Source: an uncultured Rikenellaceae bacterium (lineage in GTDB: Bacteria; Bacteroidota; Bacteroidia; Bacteroidales; Rikenellaceae). From it: 12,097 nt of DNA. The notes under the pieces are model-generated. The model did no database searches, was not told the DNA's origin, and saw only the letters and a program-made list of their open reading frames with translations. The DNA is taken from positions 1 through 12,097 of the forward strand of contig CAMRVW010000059.1 of assembly GCA_947054185.1 (NCBI GenBank). Reading direction: 5' to 3'. A program made the translations under genes and the position numbers. Below, in pieces: positions 1-6,686 of this stretch (position 1 is its first letter; each line of letters starts with the position of its first letter).

Positions 1-29
1 CTTTAGGCACAAAACCCCGGGGCCGAAAA

Positions 30-89
30 ACGACTATCTGATAAAGATTCGCACGTCCTAAGACTGCGTAATCTTTATCAGATAGTCGT
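30..89. repeat. Long imperfect-loop inverted repeat (hairpin)
   Basis: Bases 30-49 are the exact reverse complement of 70-89, a 20-bp perfect stem. After one bulged base (69) the pairing continues with 50-53/65-68, and after a second bulge (54) with 55-57/62-64, closing on a 4-base loop (58-61). The arms are A/T-rich. Read on the minus strand, the stem is followed at once by a short T run (26-29), so it could be a second terminator behind the minus-strand operon. The stem is longer than most intrinsic terminators, so a dispersed palindromic element is equally possible. No gene is visible in bases 1-253. Confidence 0.75.
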
Positions 90-109
90 ACTTATTCCTT
101 AGTTTGTCC

Positions 110-140
110 TCAAAAATATCAAAACGGGGTCTGAGACCCC
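110..140 (-). terminator. Candidate intrinsic terminator of the envelope operon
   Basis: Bases 126-140 form a perfect odd palindrome, GGGGTCT-G-AGACCCC. On the minus strand this folds as a 6-bp GC-rich stem with a 3-base loop and is followed by a T-rich stretch (110-125, with runs of four and five T). It lies about 115 nt past the stop of the OstA-like gene, on the correct strand and side to end that transcript. Confidence 0.6.
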
Positions 141-161
141 TCCCCCGGAAGGGCCGCCGGA

Positions 162-252
162 GGCAGTGCCAGCAAAAACGGCAGTGCCGGCAAACAAAAA
201 CGGCAGTGCCGGCAAACCAATTACGGCAGTGCCGCAATCGCACCGCAGTGCC
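162..252. repeat. Five-copy array of the odd palindrome GGCAGTGCC
   Basis: GGCAGTGCC occurs at 162-170, 180-188, 202-210 and 225-233, with a one-mismatch copy (CGCAGTGCC) at 244-252. Each copy is a dyad, GGCA/TGCC around one central base. Start-to-start spacings are 18, 22, 23 and 19 bp, with A-rich spacers on the plus strand. The array begins right after the stop codon of the OstA-like gene (254-256) and sits between it and the candidate terminator. Its function is unknown; a multi-site protein-binding region, a 3'-UTR structure or a small VNTR are all possible. Confidence 0.75.
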
Positions 253-253
253 G

Positions 254-2551
254 TCACTCGACCGCCGGTATGGTATCGTTGCCGGCCTCGAGTTTCTTTC
301 TCAGGTCGCTGTCTTCGTGCTCAAGTCCATCCTCGAAGAACTCACGGAGCGACACCGGCGACTTCTCGGTACGATCATACCATATCCCCGAACGTGTGAA
401 GTCGACACGCTCCTGATTTATCTGAACCGTCACAAGAAAACGGGGACGGACAATGTTAGATACAGACTCACGCTCTGAGGGCCTGAGCTTGCGGTTGCAT
501 ACATCATACCTGCTTTGCGGTCGTTGCTTTGTTATCCACCTGAAACCTTGAAGCACCGTTTTCTGATTGGGTGCAATCATGTCTATGGGATATATGCTGT
601 GCGTTATATCATTAATCCACTTAAGACGAGACAGTTGCGCATCTTCAAACATCATCTCCATGTTTGCCGACATGATGTAAAACATGCTGGTGGGCACCCC
701 GTCCTCCTCCTTGTAAAATATCGTCTCGGCGCTTCCGTCTATGTAAACGACATCGAGATAATTATTCTTGAAATAACACTCCATGTACTTGCCCCTGATC
801 TGATTATACTTGGTACGGTCAGAAAGCAACCTCTGCCCTATTACGGGATAGTCGTAAAGCTCCGCCCTGTCGAGCTGCCCTTTAGATGAAAATATCTTAA
901 GATAAGAGGCCGATATCTGGTTGTTGTCGTTCCACACTATGGGCTTGCCATACATAAACACCGTCGAGTCGACCGTCACCATGGCAATGGAGTCGCACAC
1001 CGATTGCACATCGGGCTGATATATCTTGACATGCCTGAATCCGCGCAATATATAATCGGACGAATCGGCCTGACGTGCTATCTGCGCGGGCTTTTCGCCA
1101 CTCTCTTTCGACGGCTTGACCGCCGCCGTGTCGATAAGCGCCGCAATAGAGTCGGCCCTGTGAGCCCTCGCGTCGGCAATGATACGCATGCGCCGCTCCT
1201 GCTTGGCCTGACGCTTCAACATGCGCACATGCTTCTTTTGTAACTTATTGTACAACTTGTCTATGCGCTTACGGCTCATGCCTGCGGTATCAATACCATC
1301 GAAGATGTCGACCTCATGAGATGCCGCAGTATCAAGAGCCACAGTGTCGAGAGGCGCAGGTTCTTCGGCCAACTCCTCTTCCGACACCCCGCCATGCAAC
1401 ATCTCCTGAAGATTCTCGGCCACCTCCTCCACAGGGGTCGTGCGCTTACCCTTGACGCCAGGCAACAACTGCGGAATCACCATCATGGTGTCGGCCGATA
1501 TGAATGTGGTGTCACCGGCATTATCCTTGTCAAAGGAGGCCACCGAGGGGTTGCCTGTCATGATGGCGCTCTTGTCACGCCCGCGATAGAAGCCGTAATC
1601 GCCGAAACAGACCACCGACTGCACGGTATCCAAAATCTGTATGTTACCGCGCAACTCGACATTGCGCCTGCGACTGAAATACTTTATGGAGTTGGCCCAC
1701 ATCTCGCGCTCTTTGGTCATCACGTAACCCGCGCCGTAAAAGTAATATATCTTGCGGGCGCTGTTGTAAGAGCCGCGCTGGGCATGCAGGAAGTCGCCCT
1801 TGCTGCTCCATATGTCAGACGGCTTGTAAAGGGTCACCAGCTCGGTGTTGAGGTCGAAAGCCACCGAGTCGCTCTTTATCTCATAGTCGTTGTTGTGCAT
1901 CTCCACGTTACCCACAAGCACAATGGTACGCTTCTCGGTGTAATAATCGCCCCTCTCAGACTCCATCAGATTGTGGGTGTGACTAAGGGTGCCGCCGCCA
2001 TAATAGCTGCACACGCGGGTTAAAGTATTGAAGCTCAGGTTATGGGTATAAAGCACCGCGCTGCCGTCCACCAGCTTTATTATGGGACTGTATATGCGGG
2101 CAATGTTACTCTCGCTGTCATAGGTGAAACGGTCGCCATATATATAGGTGGAGTCGTTGGCGTTGATGATGACACGCCCCACCCCCTCCATGTTGTTCTC
2201 GCTGAAACGATATGCCGTGTCGCAGGTTATAAGAACGCCGTTATGGTGAAAGGCCACGTTACCCACCAGCTGTGCATAAGAGCCGCGACTGTTGATGACC
2301 GTAAGGTCGCTTCGGTAATCGACACGCGCGCGCGCCGTCTCCTCAGTACTGTCTGACGGCTGTTCGGCTTGCTGACGTACAGGCTGCGACACCTGTTGCC
2401 TCTCTTTATGCTGGGGCATCAGCTCTGCAAACGCTTCGGTATCGAACGGGCTATGCTCCGGCGCCACGACATCACCCACACGCGCAAAAAGCGGCACGAC
2501 GAAAATCATCGCCACAACCGCCGCCAACACCTTGAAAACTGTAACTCTCAT
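254..2551 (-). CDS. OstA/LptA-like lipopolysaccharide transport family protein
   Basis: A 765-residue exported protein of the OstA-like type found in Bacteroidota. The N-terminus (about 1-24) is hydrophobic with a signal-peptide look. Residues 76-360 carry the repeating beta-strand pattern of LptA/OstA periplasmic domains, with LVGNV at 95 and 212, LRGN at 300, MTGN at 331 and an ADTMMV strand near 353. A charged, helical, Lys/Arg-rich stretch follows (about 425-470), then a second beta-rich part (about 500-675). Family knowledge places such proteins in the periplasm as part of the lipopolysaccharide bridge to the outer membrane; the exact role here is inferred. The ATG at 2551 shares one base with the upstream stop (TGATG) and has AGGAG 8 nt before it. 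A GTG one codon earlier is the alternative. Last gene of the minus-strand operon. At 765 residues it is far larger than proteobacterial LptA (about 185). Confidence 0.85.
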   Translation of the reverse strand: MRVTVFKVLAAVVAMIFVVPLFARVGDVVAPEHSPFDTEAFAELMPQHKERQQVSQPVRQQAEQPSDSTEETARARVDYRSDLTVINSRGSYAQLVGNVAFHHNGVLITCDTAYRFSENNMEGVGRVIINANDSTYIYGDRFTYDSESNIARIYSPIIKLVDGSAVLYTHNLSFNTLTRVCSYYGGGTLSHTHNLMESERGDYYTEKRTIVLVGNVEMHNNDYEIKSDSVAFDLNTELVTLYKPSDIWSSKGDFLHAQRGSYNSARKIYYFYGAGYVMTKEREMWANSIKYFSRRRNVELRGNIQILDTVQSVVCFGDYGFYRGRDKSAIMTGNPSVASFDKDNAGDTTFISADTMMVIPQLLPGVKGKRTTPVEEVAENLQEMLHGGVSEEELAEEPAPLDTVALDTAASHEVDIFDGIDTAGMSRKRIDKLYNKLQKKHVRMLKRQAKQERRMRIIADARAHRADSIAALIDTAAVKPSKESGEKPAQIARQADSSDYILRGFRHVKIYQPDVQSVCDSIAMVTVDSTVFMYGKPIVWNDNNQISASYLKIFSSKGQLDRAELYDYPVIGQRLLSDRTKYNQIRGKYMECYFKNNYLDVVYIDGSAETIFYKEEDGVPTSMFYIMSANMEMMFEDAQLSRLKWINDITHSIYPIDMIAPNQKTVLQGFRWITKQRPQSRYDVCNRKLRPSERESVSNIVRPRFLVTVQINQERVDFTRSGIWYDRTEKSPVSLREFFEDGLEHEDSDLRKKLEAGNDTIPAVE

Positions 2552-2838
2552 CACTCTTGCTCCTGACGTTCCTCACAACCGAAGAGACCACACCACTGCC
2601 CGACCAACACCTCTTTAGCCCGCTCTATCTGCAACAGACAGCGGTCTGTCAACGACACCTCCTCAGAGGCATAGCCCGAACAGTCTGCATATGCAACATT
2701 ATCATAAAAGGGCTCATCCAACAAACTGGCTATCTTAAATGTGGTTATAATGATCACTATCAGTATCTCTCCACACAAACTCAATACCTTGACCCTGTCT
2801 CTCTTGCACTCATCCTTGAAGTTCTGCCACTTGCCCAT
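2551..2838 (-). CDS. Small single-pass membrane protein, unknown function
   Basis: A 95-residue protein I do not recognise. A basic N-terminal stretch (KRDR at 12-15) precedes one hydrophobic segment (about 18-34, containing Glu24). By the positive-inside rule this puts the N-terminus in the cytoplasm and residues 36-95 in the periplasm. It has six cysteines (11, 22, 53, 67, 83, 88), four of them in the predicted periplasmic part, including a CGLFGC pair near the C-terminus. I chose the ATG at 2838 because it lies 2 nt past the surA-like stop and has GGAGG 8 nt upstream; a longer reading from 2931 would overlap surA by 91 nt. Its stop overlaps the OstA-like start, so the two are likely translationally coupled. 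The position suggests a helper in lipopolysaccharide or outer-membrane protein assembly, but nothing in the sequence proves it. Confidence 0.75.
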   Translation of the reverse strand: MGKWQNFKDECKRDRVKVLSLCGEILIVIIITTFKIASLLDEPFYDNVAYADCSGYASEEVSLTDRCLLQIERAKEVLVGQWCGLFGCEERQEQE

Positions 2839-2840
2839 CG

Positions 2841-4250
2841 TTACTTCCTCCAATGACTGTTTTTCAACTTTATCTCGTCGTAAGGCGGCTCTATCCTGAC
2901 ATACATCTTGTCTATCATCTTGTCGACCCACTCCTGAAACACCTGTTGTTTTTTCTGCGCCAAGGCAATCTCCTCCAACTGTGTGTAATCGTCCTCTAAT
3001 GTGGCGGTGTGGGCGGGTATCACCTCCACCAGCTTCACAAACTTGACAAGCTCGTTGAGGTTCTGCTGGTCCACCGACTCGAAAGCATCGCTCATCTGAC
3101 CCGGCTCAAGATTACGCAGATAATGATAATCCATGCCGAGCTCGTCGCGGAAGAACTTGTTGGTTTTCAAACGCGGCATATTGTAAGCATCATACACTGA
3201 ATTAATTACGACACCCCCGCTCTGCTTGGACTTTACATCGTCTGAATATCTCTTCACCGCATCCTCGAAATAGAGACTATCGACCCTGAGCTGATGCACG
3301 ACACTGTCTAACAGCGACAAGGCCCTTGCCCTCTCCTCCGGATCGAAACGCACACGCATCAATATGTGGCGACAGTGGTAAAGGTTGTCTTTGACATCCA
3401 GAAGCTGTATTATATGATAACCGAACTCCGTCTCCACAATCTCAGACACCTGCCCCGGCTTCAACGAGGCGAGCGCGTCGGCAAAAGGCGCCACGAAACC
3501 CTCCTTGGGCTGCGGCTCCATCTCGCCGCCACGCATGGCCGAACCCTGATCTTCGGAATACATGCGGGCCAGAGCCGTAAAGCTGGTGCCCTTCATTATA
3601 CGGTCGCGCAAGGCCAAAAGCTGCTCTTTGACATTCATTTTGGCCTCGTCGTCGCTCTTGGGATATTTGACTATCTGAGCATAGACATATTGCTCGGGCA
3701 CCATGGGCAGGCTGTCTTTGGGTATGCGTCGCACAAACTTCTGCACCTCGGCCGGACTGACCGTGACATCGGCCTGCACCTTGTTCTGCATGGCCTGTGC
3801 CAACTCCGACTCCACCACCCTGCGCCTTATGTAATCACGCACACTGAATATGGGACGGTTGAAATACTCCTCCACCGCCTTTACCGAACCTTTGCTCTGA
3901 ATAAGAGCCGTCAGGCGCGACTCCGTAAGGGCGTCCACCTGACCGTTGTTGACCTCCAGAGAGTCGAGCGCCGCCTGCGATGCCAGCAGCTTCTGCAACA
4001 ACATCGACTCCATTGCCTCCGCCTCGGGATCGGCACCTGTGTAACCGCGCTCCCTGTAACCCTGCACCACGTAATCTTCAGCCATGCGCAGGTCTGACAA
4101 CAAAAGCATCGAGCTGCCGACAACGGCCACCACCTCATCGGCGACATAACGCTGACCCTGCGGCCACTGATCCATCTGTTGCGCCATGGCAGGATGACCC
4201 GCCGCAACCGTAACGACAACGGCCAACGCGCTAAAAAATCCCAACTTCAT
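2841..4250 (-). CDS. surA: SurA-type periplasmic peptidyl-prolyl isomerase, two parvulin domains
   Basis: A 469-residue exported chaperone/isomerase. A signal peptide is clear (about 1-24, cut after AMA). A SurA-like N-terminal chaperone region follows (about 34-180), beginning with the characteristic DEVVAVVG strand. Two parvulin domains come next. The first (about 185-288) has the family's RGGE turn (240-243) and the closing FGYHIIQL strand (276-283). The second (about 290-412) opens with the typical HILM strand (295-298). A short C-terminal helix (about 420-450) completes the SurA layout. Known SurA proteins escort unfolded outer-membrane proteins through the periplasm. Each parvulin copy seems to keep only one of the two conserved histidine strands, so catalysis may be weak or limited to one domain. 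It is followed 2 nt later by the small membrane protein gene. Length is close to E. coli SurA (428). Confidence 0.88.
   Translation of the reverse strand: MKLGFFSALAVVVTVAAGHPAMAQQMDQWPQGQRYVADEVVAVVGSSMLLLSDLRMAEDYVVQGYRERGYTGADPEAEAMESMLLQKLLASQAALDSLEVNNGQVDALTESRLTALIQSKGSVKAVEEYFNRPIFSVRDYIRRRVVESELAQAMQNKVQADVTVSPAEVQKFVRRIPKDSLPMVPEQYVYAQIVKYPKSDDEAKMNVKEQLLALRDRIMKGTSFTALARMYSEDQGSAMRGGEMEPQPKEGFVAPFADALASLKPGQVSEIVETEFGYHIIQLLDVKDNLYHCRHILMRVRFDPEERARALSLLDSVVHQLRVDSLYFEDAVKRYSDDVKSKQSGGVVINSVYDAYNMPRLKTNKFFRDELGMDYHYLRNLEPGQMSDAFESVDQQNLNELVKFVKLVEVIPAHTATLEDDYTQLEEIALAQKKQQVFQEWVDKMIDKMYVRIEPPYDEIKLKNSHWRK
2844..2851 (-). promoter_or_regulatory. Strong Shine-Dalgarno of the small membrane protein
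   Basis: The minus strand reads GGAGGAAG, placing GGAGG 8 nt ahead of the ATG at 2838, inside the last codons of the surA-like gene. A site this strong is unusual for Bacteroidota, which often lack clear Shine-Dalgarno sequences. It fixes the short (95-residue) start over the longer overlapping one. Confidence 0.7.
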
Positions 4251-4515
4251 ATAATGACATATTCTTATTCAAAACCATCCCCCCGAAAACAAACCCGCTC
4301 CAATGCCCCCCGACGCCAATCCCCGCAGCCGCCCCCAAACATCTCAAATACCCCGTTCTCGAATCACCTGCACCCCTCGCGCCTCTCCGCCCCTGAAATC
4401 GCCCTCCCGGCCACTCTGAAAACCCCGCTCCTCTCTCGACCTCCCTCAGAAGTCACATGCTTGATCTCAAAGCCCACACGGCATACCATCGAGACCACCC
4501 GGCCCCGACATCCGC
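4251..4515 (-). other. G-rich spacer/leader between the two PPIase-family genes
   Basis: This 265-nt gap in an otherwise tight operon is very rich in C on the plus strand, so a minus-strand transcript would be G-rich. At least ten runs of three or more G occur between about 4279 and 4426. Five consecutive runs (plus-strand C at 4279-4284, 4294-4296, 4306-4311, 4321-4324, 4332-4336) are separated by 9, 9, 9 and 7 bases, a candidate G-quadruplex. I found no TAnnTTTG promoter for the surA-like gene here and no convincing terminator. No credible gene is present. Confidence 0.55.
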
Positions 4516-5475
4516 TTACATATCGGCCCTCTTCCACTCTTTGGTCCGGCCCAAGGCCATCTCTTCCTGTTTGCGGTCATGCTCGCGAGACGATACGGCC
4601 GCCCGCTTCATGAGCATGGTGTCAATGCTGAGACTGGCATGCCTCGACCTCATGGCACTGTTATACAAACTGTCGTCGTTGTGCTTTATAAGGTCGGCAC
4701 GACGCCTGTTCACTATGGCTGTCTTCACGGTCGGCACAATCATCACCACGGGAATGTAATCGCCCGTGTTGCGATAAGCCTGAATGCTCATCAGATATAC
4801 CACCCCTTTTTTCTCGTCCTTGAACTCGTAAAGCGACTTTTTCTTCAGAAAGGCATCGAAATCTTTCTCGTCAAATGGTATATCCTCCAACACATCCTTG
4901 AAATAATACCACCTGTCGGTATACTCCTTGAAGTAAAACGAACTCTTGCCAACTATGTCGACAAGGTCGCTGTAATCTTCCGCCGAGTGGCTGGCCATCA
5001 TCTCTTTGAGTGCCTTGCCCTGCCTGTAATCGGACGGAAACGCCAATATGCGGGCCTTGACCACCGGACCCACCAGCCTGAACTGCTCCTTGTTGCGGCT
5101 GTAATAATCGGTTATCTGCGCCGTGGTCACCGTGGTGTCGACAAGGTCGCTCAGCGCGCGGTCGTAACGATATATGAGCAATGAATTGCGATAAGCCTCT
5201 ATCAGCGCTTCCACATCATCCTCCTTGCCGGCCAACATCTTCTCGGCCTCCTGTATCTTTATCTGCGTCTTGACCCAACTGTCCACATGCGCCTGCAACA
5301 GACGAAGGCTGTCGTGCGAAGACATACCCCTTCTGAATATGTTTTTTATATCATTCATGTACAACGACTTGCGCCCCACCACAGCCACAGGCTCCTCATG
5401 AAACGACATGAACGAAAAGTTTTTGCATGACATCATCAACGACAGACACGCCAAAATCGGGAAAATCTTACGCAT
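4516..5475 (-). CDS. Lipoprotein-like SurA-N/PPIase-family periplasmic folding factor
   Basis: A 319-residue protein. The N-terminus looks like a lipoprotein signal: MRK, a short hydrophobic core, then SLMMS before Cys17. The lipobox is imperfect, with Met at -3. The +2 region lacks the acidic residues of surface-export signals, so a periplasm-facing lipid anchor is more likely. After it, EPVAVVGRKSLYMNDI (about 28-43) resembles the first strand and helix of SurA/PrsA chaperone domains, followed by a helical stretch to about 130. The region around 135-235 may be a degenerate parvulin fold: I see neither HILM nor GYHI. The tail (about 255-319) is highly charged. It is probably a non-catalytic chaperone working with the SurA-like protein encoded just downstream. 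A well-formed promoter precedes it, so it is likely the first gene of the operon. The family call rests on partial similarity and context. Confidence 0.7.
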   Translation of the reverse strand: MRKIFPILACLSLMMSCKNFSFMSFHEEPVAVVGRKSLYMNDIKNIFRRGMSSHDSLRLLQAHVDSWVKTQIKIQEAEKMLAGKEDDVEALIEAYRNSLLIYRYDRALSDLVDTTVTTAQITDYYSRNKEQFRLVGPVVKARILAFPSDYRQGKALKEMMASHSAEDYSDLVDIVGKSSFYFKEYTDRWYYFKDVLEDIPFDEKDFDAFLKKKSLYEFKDEKKGVVYLMSIQAYRNTGDYIPVVMIVPTVKTAIVNRRRADLIKHNDDSLYNSAMRSRHASLSIDTMLMKRAAVSSREHDRKQEEMALGRTKEWKRADM

Positions 5476-5504
5476 AAGGGTCTATTATTTCAGTATATCC
5501 GATA

Positions 5505-5535
5505 CAAAAGTAATATTTTTTGTGAAACGCTCAAA
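5505..5535 (-). promoter_or_regulatory. Bacteroidota-type promoter of the lipoprotein-like PPIase operon
   Basis: On the minus strand TTTG (5535-5532) is followed, after exactly 19 nt, by TACTTTTG (5512-5505), matching the TTTG-N19-21-TAnnTTTG pattern known for Bacteroidota. Transcription would start near 5498, giving a leader of about 22 nt before the ATG at 5475. Confidence 0.75.
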
Positions 5536-5559
5536 TTCCGCCGCCATTTTCACTCTCCC

Positions 5560-6450
5560 TTAATTAATATAGGTATCCTCCAACCCCTCTTTCGACACTA
5601 TCGGCGGCCTGCTATCATCGTCCTGCCCGGCCCTTGTCTGCCCGGCATCCCTGCGATAACGCCTCGTGAGCCTTGTAAGCCCCACCGACAACACAACCAC
5701 AAGCAACGCACAGGCTGCCAGATATATGGCATCGTAAATCCACCTTATGCCTATCAGCTGGCTCAACGGACGCGCAAAATCTTCATAGGTCGGCGAATAT
5801 AGAAAATAGAGCTGCGATGCCAGATTATTGACCGAGTGCACAAAGATAGCACTCCATACCGACCTGGTCACCAAATAGATATAAGCCAACACCACCCCTC
5901 CTAAAAACGCCGGCACCACCTGCATCCAATGCTCTATGTGGGCCAGGGAAAAGAATAGAGACGACAGCAACACCGCCGTCATCACCCCTCGTGTCCTGGC
6001 AATATCACCCGTCAGTATGGCCCTGAAGAAGAGCTCCTCGACAACGGGCGCCACTATTATAGACACCAATATCATGCCGGTACCCATCTGTGACAACATG
6101 TCGTAATAGTCGCGCTCGGCCGAGGGGTCGATCCCTGACAGCGGCTCTGTAACTATCTGAACGGCAATCATCAACACCACCCCCACCAGTGCCATCTTAG
6201 GACCTCTTATCCTCCCCTTGGGCCCCTTGCAAGCCCTATGCCTGCCACGCCTTACCGCCCGGTATATTCCCGACATACCGAGCAAAACGGCAAACATTAC
6301 CATATAACCGACCGACAAAAGCGCATCGCCCTCCAGATTCATGAACACCACGGCCGCCGCAGATGCAACCGCCGACACGAAAAAGAAAAGCACATAGGCC
6401 AATACGTCTAAAAAACAGGGATAACGCGTCTCTGTGAACAAACCTTTCAT
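5560..6450 (-). CDS. CPBP-family intramembrane metalloprotease
   Basis: A 296-residue multi-pass membrane protein with the three CPBP (Abi/Rce1-like) motifs. These are EExxxR at 138-143 (EELFFR), FxxxH at 167-171 (FSLAH) and HxxxN at 205-209 (HSVNN). Hydrophobic segments lie near 12-36, 44-62, 86-103, 124-137, 154-170, 176-195 and 238-258, and the last 38 residues are polar. Known members are glutamyl-type intramembrane proteases that cleave prenylated or other membrane substrates; many bacterial ones have no known substrate. All predicted catalytic residues are present, so the protein is probably active. It has its own candidate promoter and is separated by 84 nt, holding another promoter, from the folding-factor operon downstream. 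A shared function is therefore only suggested by position. I see no terminator after it, so read-through is possible. Confidence 0.9.
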   Translation of the reverse strand: MKGLFTETRYPCFLDVLAYVLFFFVSAVASAAAVVFMNLEGDALLSVGYMVMFAVLLGMSGIYRAVRRGRHRACKGPKGRIRGPKMALVGVVLMIAVQIVTEPLSGIDPSAERDYYDMLSQMGTGMILVSIIVAPVVEELFFRAILTGDIARTRGVMTAVLLSSLFFSLAHIEHWMQVVPAFLGGVVLAYIYLVTRSVWSAIFVHSVNNLASQLYFLYSPTYEDFARPLSQLIGIRWIYDAIYLAACALLVVVLSVGLTRLTRRYRRDAGQTRAGQDDDSRPPIVSKEGLEDTYIN

Positions 6451-6473
6451 AAGTAAATTGGGAAATTCCGATG

Positions 6474-6509
6474 CGAAAGTAATAAAACATTTTCAAAAAC
6501 GCTAACAAA
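6474..6509 (-). promoter_or_regulatory. Candidate promoter of the CPBP gene
   Basis: The minus strand has TACTTTCG (6481-6474), one mismatch from TAnnTTTG, with a TTTG (6509-6506) 24 nt upstream, longer than the usual 19-21 nt. The surrounding bases closely match the promoter of the lipoprotein-like gene: 16 of 18 positions agree (6467-6484 versus 5498-5515). The leader would be about 17 nt. Confidence 0.5.
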
Positions 6510-6594
6510 CTGTTATTTATTGTGGTGCAACAAAAAATTCACGCCCGCCAAATCCTCCCCCATCGCCCCGCCGGCCACTTAAAAAGAGACCTTA

Positions 6595-6608
6595 GGCCGA
6601 CTCCGGCC
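6595..6608. other. Small GC hairpin in the divergent intergenic region
   Basis: GGCCG (6595-6599) and CGGCC (6604-6608) can pair around a 4-base loop. It lies between the two divergent promoters. On the minus strand a T run follows about 10 nt later, too far for a convincing terminator. The rest of 6482-6654 holds a C-rich patch (6541-6575) and A/T-rich sequence, but no gene. Confidence 0.3.
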
Positions 6609-6654
6609 CATACTTAAAAATTGACATAAAATCGCCGACTTTGAAAAAAATAAC

Positions 6655-6662
6655 TATCTTTG
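6655..6662 (+). promoter_or_regulatory. Candidate promoter -7 element of the DUF349-pyrG-yidC operon
   Basis: TATCTTTG matches the Bacteroidota -7 consensus TAnnTTTG. It lies 24 nt before the ATG at 6687, so the leader would be about 18 nt. No TTTG is found at the usual 19-21-nt distance; one at 6640-6643 is only 11 nt away. An A-rich tract (6644-6650) precedes the element. Confidence 0.55.
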
Positions 6663-6686
6663 TAAAATTAAAACTCAATCAAACGT

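Noticed and set aside
58..243. A 61-residue open frame on the minus strand through the palindrome array
   Set aside because: Its Cys/Arg-rich sequence comes from translating the GGCAGTGCC repeats and the end of the inverted repeat. It has no plausible leader or family resemblance.
162..252. CRISPR-like array
   Set aside because: The repeats are only 9 bases, the spacers 9-14 bases, and no cas gene is near; this is far too short for a CRISPR array.
1316..2023. A 235-residue open frame antisense to the OstA-like gene
   Set aside because: His/Val-rich product of reverse-reading a real gene, without motifs or a start signal.
254..2554. GTG start at 2554 for the OstA-like gene
   Set aside because: The ATG one codon later overlaps the upstream stop as TGATG and has AGGAG at good distance. 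The difference is one residue and cannot be settled from sequence alone.
2551..2931. Longer, 126-residue start for the small membrane protein
   Set aside because: It would overlap the surA-like gene by 91 nt, and the added N-terminus is a frame-shifted reading of surA. The internal ATG at 2838 has a strong Shine-Dalgarno.
4179..4613. A 144-residue open frame on the plus strand across the gap between the PPIase genes
   Set aside because: It is a Pro/Arg/Ser-rich product of C-rich sequence, overlaps two real genes on the other strand and shows no domain or promoter.
6621..6649. TTGACA at 6621-6626 as a classical -35 box
   Set aside because: No TATAAT-like -10 lies 16-18 nt away, and the better element for this phylum is TATCTTTG at 6655.
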